The position numbers and the translations under genes are program-made. Shown here piece by piece: positions 59,687 through 64,000 of a stretch of 64,000 bases of DNA; within the stretch, counting starts at the first letter, position 1; each line of letters starts with the position of its first letter. The notes below the pieces were generated by a model that worked only from the letters and a program-made list of their open reading frames with translations, ran no database searches and was not told the DNA's origin. This DNA is from CAWAPS01 sp963783945 (lineage in GTDB: Bacteria; Actinomycetota; Acidimicrobiia; Acidimicrobiales; Palsa-688), in assembly GCA_963783945.1 (NCBI GenBank), contig CAWAPS010000002.1, forward strand, positions 558,001 through 622,000, written 5' to 3'.

Positions 59687-60633
59687 ACGATGTCTATGTC
59701 GACCACTTCGACTACGCGCTCGGTGAACAGAGCTACACGGTCGAGGAAAGCGGATCCCGGGGACGGCTCTTCTCGCGGGCCCGGGACCTGGCCGACGCCG
59801 GTTTCGCCCGGCACCGTGTCAGCGCGCCCGGTACGACCGCCTACGACCTGGCCAGGCGGTGCGCCGAGAAGCTGGTACCCCAGCTCGGCGATGTGGACGC
59901 CATCATCTACTCCACCTGCCTACCGGCCAACGGCAATGTCGGCGACCCCAGTGAGTACGAACGGTCGCGTGACGTGAAGCACGTGATGGACTTTCCCGCC
60001 AGCCGGTTGCAAAGCGACTTCGGGCTGGAGCGGGCCTTCGTGGTCGGGCTCAACCAGCAGGCCTGCACCGGCATGCTGGGCGCTCTACGCCTCAGTAGAG
60101 CTCTCATACTGGCGGAGCCCCAGGTGTCGAAGGTGCTGTGCATCACGGCTGACCGCTTTCCCGAAGGCGCCGCCTATGAGCAGGCTTACAATCTGATCTC
60201 CGACGGCGCAGCCGCCTGCGTGGTGTCCCGCCGGTCAGCGGCGTTTCGTCTGGTCGCCACCCACCAGATGACCAACGGCGCCCTGGCCGTCGTGTCGGAC
60301 GACGAGGTGGTCGGCTCGTACTTCAGCTACACCCGGGCGGTCATCATGGCCGCCCTGGAAGATGCCGGCTTGACCGCGGCCGACGTGGCCTGGGTGGTAC
60401 CGCAGAACACCAACGTGCATGCCTGGAAGATCATGGCCCGCTTGCTGTCACTCCGGGACGAACAGGTGATCACGCCGAGTATGGCCGACGCCGGTCACGT
60501 CATCAGCGGCGACAACGTCGTCAATATGCGCCTCCTCATGCAATCCGGCCGGGTGCGAAGCGGAGATGTTGTCCTGCTCGTCATGGCCGGCTACGGCATG
60601 AACTGGCAGTGCACGATCCTGGAGAAGCTCTGA
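59683..60633 (+). CDS. KAS III-like condensing enzyme
   Basis: A 316-residue thiolase-fold enzyme of the 3-oxoacyl-ACP synthase III type. Catalytic Cys128 is in NQQACTGMLGAL, His246 in PQNTNVHAWKI and Asn278 in GHVISGDNVVNM. The substrate-selective residues differ from housekeeping FabH, and the N-terminal sequence is unusual. It probably joins an acyl thioester to a carrier-bound or CoA-bound nucleophile. The start is fixed by the ATGA overlap, and the stop shares one base with the following ATG. Relatives in OleA-type and secondary-metabolite pathways are alternatives. Confidence 0.9.
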   Translation: MNDVYVDHFDYALGEQSYTVEESGSRGRLFSRARDLADAGFARHRVSAPGTTAYDLARRCAEKLVPQLGDVDAIIYSTCLPANGNVGDPSEYERSRDVKHVMDFPASRLQSDFGLERAFVVGLNQQACTGMLGALRLSRALILAEPQVSKVLCITADRFPEGAAYEQAYNLISDGAAACVVSRRSAAFRLVATHQMTNGALAVVSDDEVVGSYFSYTRAVIMAALEDAGLTAADVAWVVPQNTNVHAWKIMARLLSLRDEQVITPSMADAGHVISGDNVVNMRLLMQSGRVRSGDVVLLVMAGYGMNWQCTILEKL

Positions 60634-61493
60634 TGGAGCCGCTCGCTCTGATCGTCGAGCAACTGCACGCCAGCTCCGTGCGGAACTTCGTCAACCCGTA
60701 CACCTTTCTCGACTGGCCGGCCGAGGTCGACCCCGCTGCCTGGTACACCAGTCCCGAGCTGGTTTCCATTTATGGCACTCACGTTTGGGAGAGTCTCGAC
60801 GAGGCGGACCGCAAGCGCCTGGCCTTCTACGAAGCGGTCAACTTCTTCAGCCTCAACATCCACGGAGAGCGCCAGCAGATGGAGGGCCTCTCCCGTCGGC
60901 TCTACAGCGGCGACACCCGGAACATCTCGAAGTACCTGCATCACTTCCTGGACGAAGAAAACAAACACAACATCGTTTTCGCGGAGTTCTGTCTCAAGTA
61001 TGCCCAGAAGCTGTACCCACATGGCGGGATCAGCCTGGAGCGCGACTATGCGCCGGGCGAGGAAGACTTCCTGTTCTTCTCCCGAATCCTGATGTTCGAG
61101 GAGATCGCGGTCAGCCACAACGCCGCGATGGCAAGGGACCAGCGCCTAGCCGAGATCGCTCGCTCGATCAACCGCTTCCACCATGTCGAGGAGATACGGC
61201 ACCTTCGATTTGGGCGAGCGATCGTTCGGGAACTGTGGGGCCAATTCGCCCCGCAGTGGTCACCGGAGGTGTACGGGAGAGTGCGGGAGGAGATCGTGGC
61301 GTTCCTGCGGGCCACGTGGCTGCAGTACTACAACGCCGCGGCATATAGGGATGCCGGCATTCCTGACCCGTACCGGCTACGGGCCGCTGCTTTCGAGCAT
61401 CCGGATAGCAAATCTCGCCGGGTCAAGATGACCGAACGCTGCGTCAAGTTCTTCAAAACCAACGGAATCCTAGAGAAGGAAGTACAGCCATGA
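60633..61493 (+). CDS. AurF-type diiron N-oxygenase
   Basis: A 286-residue helical diiron protein. The iron ligands fit the AurF (p-aminobenzoate N-oxygenase) pattern: Glu79, Glu109-x2-His112 (EENKH), Glu156, His183-x3-Glu187-x2-His190 (HHVEEIRH). The spacing E156-H183-E187-H190 (27, 4, 3) is the same as in AurF. The family oxygenates amines to hydroxylamines, nitroso or nitro groups, with aryl or carrier-bound amino acid substrates. Here it lies between a condensing enzyme and a carrier protein gene, so an N-oxidised aminoacyl thioester is likely. Overlaps flanking genes. Confidence 0.9.
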   Translation: MEPLALIVEQLHASSVRNFVNPYTFLDWPAEVDPAAWYTSPELVSIYGTHVWESLDEADRKRLAFYEAVNFFSLNIHGERQQMEGLSRRLYSGDTRNISKYLHHFLDEENKHNIVFAEFCLKYAQKLYPHGGISLERDYAPGEEDFLFFSRILMFEEIAVSHNAAMARDQRLAEIARSINRFHHVEEIRHLRFGRAIVRELWGQFAPQWSPEVYGRVREEIVAFLRATWLQYYNAAAYRDAGIPDPYRLRAAAFEHPDSKSRRVKMTERCVKFFKTNGILEKEVQP

Positions 61494-61759
61494 CCCACGC
61501 CGATTCACGGGCTCAGCTGGTTGAGTGGGTCCTCGAGCGGGGCAATGGCCTCACTCGGGAGACACTTGCCGGTGACACCCCGCTGCTGGAGCGTCGTCAC
61601 CTCACGTCGCTGCAGCTGCCCGAACTCCTGCTGCTCCTCGAGGCTCTACGCGATGCCCCGATCGACGTGACCAAGTTGTGCGCCGGCGACCTGCGCGACA
61701 TCGACACCATCTGCGAGCGCTATCTCGGGGATGGCGGCCTGGAGAGCGAGGCGGCATGA
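61490..61759 (+). CDS. Acyl/aminoacyl carrier protein
   Basis: An 89-residue carrier-protein-like fold: DTPLLERRHLTSLQLPELLLLLEAL is the helix II region, where the phosphopantetheine Ser40 falls in TSLQ instead of the usual DSLQ. The second half IDVTKLCAGDLRDIDTICERYL is typical. The ATG overlaps the diiron gene (ATGA) and its stop overlaps the ligase start. The adjacent amino acid:[CP] ligase and phosphopantetheinyl transferase make it very likely a single stand-alone carrier charged with an amino acid. The Asp-to-Thr change before the Ser is notable. Confidence 0.85.
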   Translation: MTHADSRAQLVEWVLERGNGLTRETLAGDTPLLERRHLTSLQLPELLLLLEALRDAPIDVTKLCAGDLRDIDTICERYLGDGGLESEAA

Positions 61760-62658
61760 CCGCCGCCGGCAAGCACTCTCTAGAGCTCGACGGTCTGGCC
61801 TGGAACGACAACGGACAATCTGTCATGAGCGGGTGCGTTCTGGAGCTCTTCCAGTCTCTCGACCGCGCCTTCCTGAGTCTGGCCGCGGCCTGGGGCGCAA
61901 CCGAGTACCGCTTCCCGACCTTCGTGTCGGCGCGCCAACTGCACCGGCTCGACTACTTCCGATCGTTTCCGCATCTGGCCACCTTCCCCGTCTGCCTCGA
62001 CGACGAAGATGCCAACCTCGGCGACTTCGTCGATGGACCCGTCATCGACGATCACGGTCATCTGAAACTCACCCGCCAGCGGCCCATCGAGGACGTGCTG
62101 ACCCCGGCTGCCTGCTATCACCTCTACATCCACCTCCAGGACACCGAGAGCTCCGGCTGCCGCTACCTGACTACGCGCAACACCTGCTTCCGCCGGGAGG
62201 AGTACTACCGCCCGCTGGAACGGCAGTGGAGTTTTTCGATGCGCGAGATCGTCGCCATCGGGACGCTCGACGAGGTGGGCAACTTCCTGCAGTCCACCCA
62301 GGCGATGGTAAACCGGCTCCTTGCGACCATCGACCTCCCCGTGGAGTGGGAGGTCGCCAGCGACCCATTCTTCCGCCCATCGCGGAACGCCAAGTACGTG
62401 GCCCAGCTGGTGAACCCGACCAAGCTGGAGGCTGTCTTCGATGGTCACCTGGCCATCGCGTCCGTGAACCTGCACCAGGACCATTTCGGGAGAACCTACG
62501 ATATCCGCCAATCGGGCGACTACGGCTACACCGGTTGCGTGGCCTTCGGTCTGGAACGCTGGGTATACGCCGTCGTCAGTCGGTTCGGCCCCGATCCGGC
62601 CGGCTGGCCGGTCCTCGCCGACGTTTCCGCCGCGACCTCCGAGTGGGCCAATTCATGA
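61756..62658 (+). CDS. Amino acid:[carrier protein] ligase (truncated SerRS-like)
   Basis: A 300-residue class II aminoacyl-tRNA-synthetase-like catalytic domain with no tRNA-binding region. Putative zinc ligands are Cys120, Glu164 and Cys261, with spacings close to those of the Bradyrhizobium aa:CP ligases. Motif 2 is NTCFRREEYYRPLERQWSFSMREIVAIG and motif 3 is GCVAFGLERWVYAV. Such enzymes activate Gly or Ala (others for 3-aminoacids) and attach it to a phosphopantetheine carrier. It lies next to a carrier protein, as in the known examples. ATGA overlaps at both ends confirm the start. Confidence 0.92.
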   Translation: MTAAGKHSLELDGLAWNDNGQSVMSGCVLELFQSLDRAFLSLAAAWGATEYRFPTFVSARQLHRLDYFRSFPHLATFPVCLDDEDANLGDFVDGPVIDDHGHLKLTRQRPIEDVLTPAACYHLYIHLQDTESSGCRYLTTRNTCFRREEYYRPLERQWSFSMREIVAIGTLDEVGNFLQSTQAMVNRLLATIDLPVEWEVASDPFFRPSRNAKYVAQLVNPTKLEAVFDGHLAIASVNLHQDHFGRTYDIRQSGDYGYTGCVAFGLERWVYAVVSRFGPDPAGWPVLADVSAATSEWANS

Positions 62659-63737
62659 ACACCGTTCTGGTCACCGGCGGAGACGGGTACCTGGGCCGGC
62701 AGGTCGCCGAGCGCTATCTGGCGGGCTCCGACGCCGATGTCATCGTGGCGGTGCGGGCGACCGAGCCTCGGGATCTGGCGGCCAAGTCCGCCGGCCTGGC
62801 CGATCTGGGCCGGCGGGTTACCGTCATACCCGGAGATGTCACCGGGGTGGACCCCTTCGCCACCGTGGACACCCGGTCGATCACGAGCGTTGTCCACTCC
62901 GCCGCAGTCACCCGGTTCAACGTCGCCGAGGACGACGCCCGCCGGGTGAATCTCGACGGCACAGCGAAGGTTCTGGCGTTCGCCAGCCGCTGCCCCAATC
63001 TGGAACGTATAAGCATTCTAAGCACCCTCTACTCCACCGGGCTCACGTCCGGTCCCGTAGCGGAGGTCGCAAGCGCCGGGGTCGGTGAGTTCGCCAACTT
63101 CTACGAGTGGTCGAAGCACGAATGCGAACGTCTCGTGCTGGACCGCTTCGACAGCCTGCCCTGGCAGCTGCTGCGGGTGGCCACCGTCATCAGCCATGAC
63201 CAATCTGGAATCGTCCGCCAGTTCAACGCCTTCCACAACACGCTCAAGTTGTACTTCTACGGGATGCTGTCGCTGCTGCCCGGGAGCCCGACTACTCCCC
63301 TGTATTTCATCGACGGTCAGTTCGCAGCTGACGCCATCTTTTCCGTCGCCACCAGCAAGGACGGCGGGGTCTTCCACATCTCCCACCCCTTCGACTCGGC
63401 CCCGACGCTACAGGGGTTGATCGATCTGGCGTTCGACCGCTTCGAGCGCGACGAGAGCTTTCGTCGCCGCCGGGTACTGCGACCGGTGTACGCCGACCGC
63501 GACGCCTTCGCCATCTTCTCAGAAGGCGTGGGTGCCTTTGCCAGCTCGGCGGTCACTCAGGCGGTCGCCAGCGTCACCCCGTTCGCCCCCCAGCTGTACG
63601 TGCACAAGGAGATCAGTACCGATCGTCTGAGCGCGGTGCTCGGGAATGTGACGCCGCCTCCCGCCACCGACCTGGTCAGGACCACTTGTGACTGGCTGGC
63701 CCGAACACGATGGGGAAGGAATATCGATGAGGAATGA
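62655..63737 (+). CDS. Extended SDR (NAD-dependent epimerase/thioester reductase-like)
   Basis: A 360-residue Rossmann enzyme. VTGGDGYLGRQ is the nucleotide loop, and YEWSK is the YxxxK active-site motif, preceded by ISILSTLYSTG. It is close to the male-sterility/thioester-reductase and 3-beta-HSD-like group. It could reduce the carrier-bound or released thioester product or a keto group. Start fixed by the ATGA overlap with the ligase. It is followed by the PPTase gene, which overlaps it by 11 bases. Confidence 0.88.
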   Translation: MNTVLVTGGDGYLGRQVAERYLAGSDADVIVAVRATEPRDLAAKSAGLADLGRRVTVIPGDVTGVDPFATVDTRSITSVVHSAAVTRFNVAEDDARRVNLDGTAKVLAFASRCPNLERISILSTLYSTGLTSGPVAEVASAGVGEFANFYEWSKHECERLVLDRFDSLPWQLLRVATVISHDQSGIVRQFNAFHNTLKLYFYGMLSLLPGSPTTPLYFIDGQFAADAIFSVATSKDGGVFHISHPFDSAPTLQGLIDLAFDRFERDESFRRRRVLRPVYADRDAFAIFSEGVGAFASSAVTQAVASVTPFAPQLYVHKEISTDRLSAVLGNVTPPPATDLVRTTCDWLARTRWGRNIDEE

Positions 63738-64000
63738 TCACCGCCGAATGAGCTCCCGACTCAGTGTGCGGCTGGGAGTGCCGGTTCAGGTCGCGCTCGT
63801 TCCGGCTCTGGGCCGACAGTGCCCGGCCCAGTACGCCTCGGACCCACCACAGCGGGTAGCCGCCAGGCGGGCCCTGCGGATCGTGCGTCGCTCCATGGGG
63901 GAAGCCCACCTGGCGAAGATCTCGTTCCCGCACGCCCGCTTTTCGATCTCCCATGCCGGCGGGACCGGAGCCGCTGTCGGGGCCGCGCCGGGAGCCACGG
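63727..64000 (+). CDS. 4'-phosphopantetheinyl transferase, N-terminal part (runs off window)
   Basis: The frame ATG at 63727 to the window end gives 91 residues, including QRVAARRALRIVRR and FPHARFSISHAGGTGAAVGAAPGAT. F-S-I-S-H-A-G is the N-terminal motif of Sfp-type PPTases (usually F-N-x-S-H-x-G). AAGGA lies six bases before the ATG. It would install phosphopantetheine on the cluster's carrier protein. The catalytic D-x-E and WxxKEA motifs must lie outside the window, so activity cannot be judged. Confidence 0.82.
   Translation, partial: MRNDHRRMSSRLSVRLGVPVQVALVPALGRQCPAQYASDPPQRVAARRALRIVRRSMGEAHLAKISFPHARFSISHAGGTGAAVGAAPGAT

Noticed and set aside
57333..63737. OleABCD-type olefin/beta-lactone pathway
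   Set aside because: KAS III, ligase and SDR superficially match OleA, OleC and OleD, but there is no OleB hydrolase and the carrier protein, aa:CP ligase, AurF oxygenase and PPTase point to a carrier-based amino acid pathway.

Overview
The window is high-GC DNA with dense, short-spaced genes, many GTG starts and 4-base ATGA/GTGA overlaps. The gene content is typical of Actinobacteriota: an F420-type luciferase-like oxidoreductase, DUF1707, DUF2254, DUF5996 and DUF202 proteins, several cytochromes P450, Rieske oxygenases, and Clp-N proteins. A member of the Acidimicrobiia or a relative is my best guess, but this rests on gene content only; no rRNA or ribosomal protein is present. I see no transposase, integrase or CRISPR array.

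Layout. 1-7.1 kb: a catabolic block with two tandem P450s, a Rieske oxygenase, cupin, SDR, aldehyde dehydrogenase and an NTF2-like protein. 7.2-16.4 kb: mixed housekeeping and envelope genes (ACT protein, double-DTG aspartic protease lipoprotein, L,D-transpeptidase, msrB-msrA, LysE exporter plus siderophore-interacting protein, S53 peptidase, a decayed Sap/GAP-family membrane gene). 16.5-19.8 kb: three overlapping prepilin-like genes, one carrying a fibronectin III domain. 19.9-31.9 kb: NAD kinase, two Clp-N proteins, a one-chain adenylate kinase-inorganic pyrophosphatase fusion, a two-subunit CoA-transferase and a DUF2254 membrane protein. 32-44 kb: a second catabolic block (two amidohydrolases, TetR regulator, P450, Rieske oxygenase, ABC-type substrate-binding lipoprotein) with several gene remnants and large inverted repeats. 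44.7-55.8 kb: tRNA-Gly(CCC), a possible structured RNA, envelope and stress functions (GT51 transglycosylase, HtrA-like protease, PhoU-like protein, NlpC/P60-like hydrolase) and a glycosyltransferase-methyltransferase fusion.

55.8-64.0 kb is the most interesting part: a probable biosynthetic gene cluster cut by the window edge. A P450 is divergent from a tightly overlapping run encoding an AMP-dependent acyl ligase, an isoprenylcysteine-methyltransferase-like membrane enzyme, a KAS III-like condensing enzyme, an AurF-type diiron N-oxygenase with all seven iron ligands, a small carrier protein, an amino acid:[carrier protein] ligase (truncated SerRS-like), an extended SDR, and the start of a phosphopantetheinyl transferase. 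This is a self-contained logic: activate the carrier, load it with an amino acid, N-oxygenate, condense with an activated acyl chain, reduce and methylate. The combination suggests an undescribed N-oxygenated aminoacyl-derived metabolite.

Similar palindromes of the form TAA-N4-TTA lie upstream of several catabolic genes in both blocks and may link them to one or a few TetR-type regulators. All functional calls come from reading motifs; no database search was possible.
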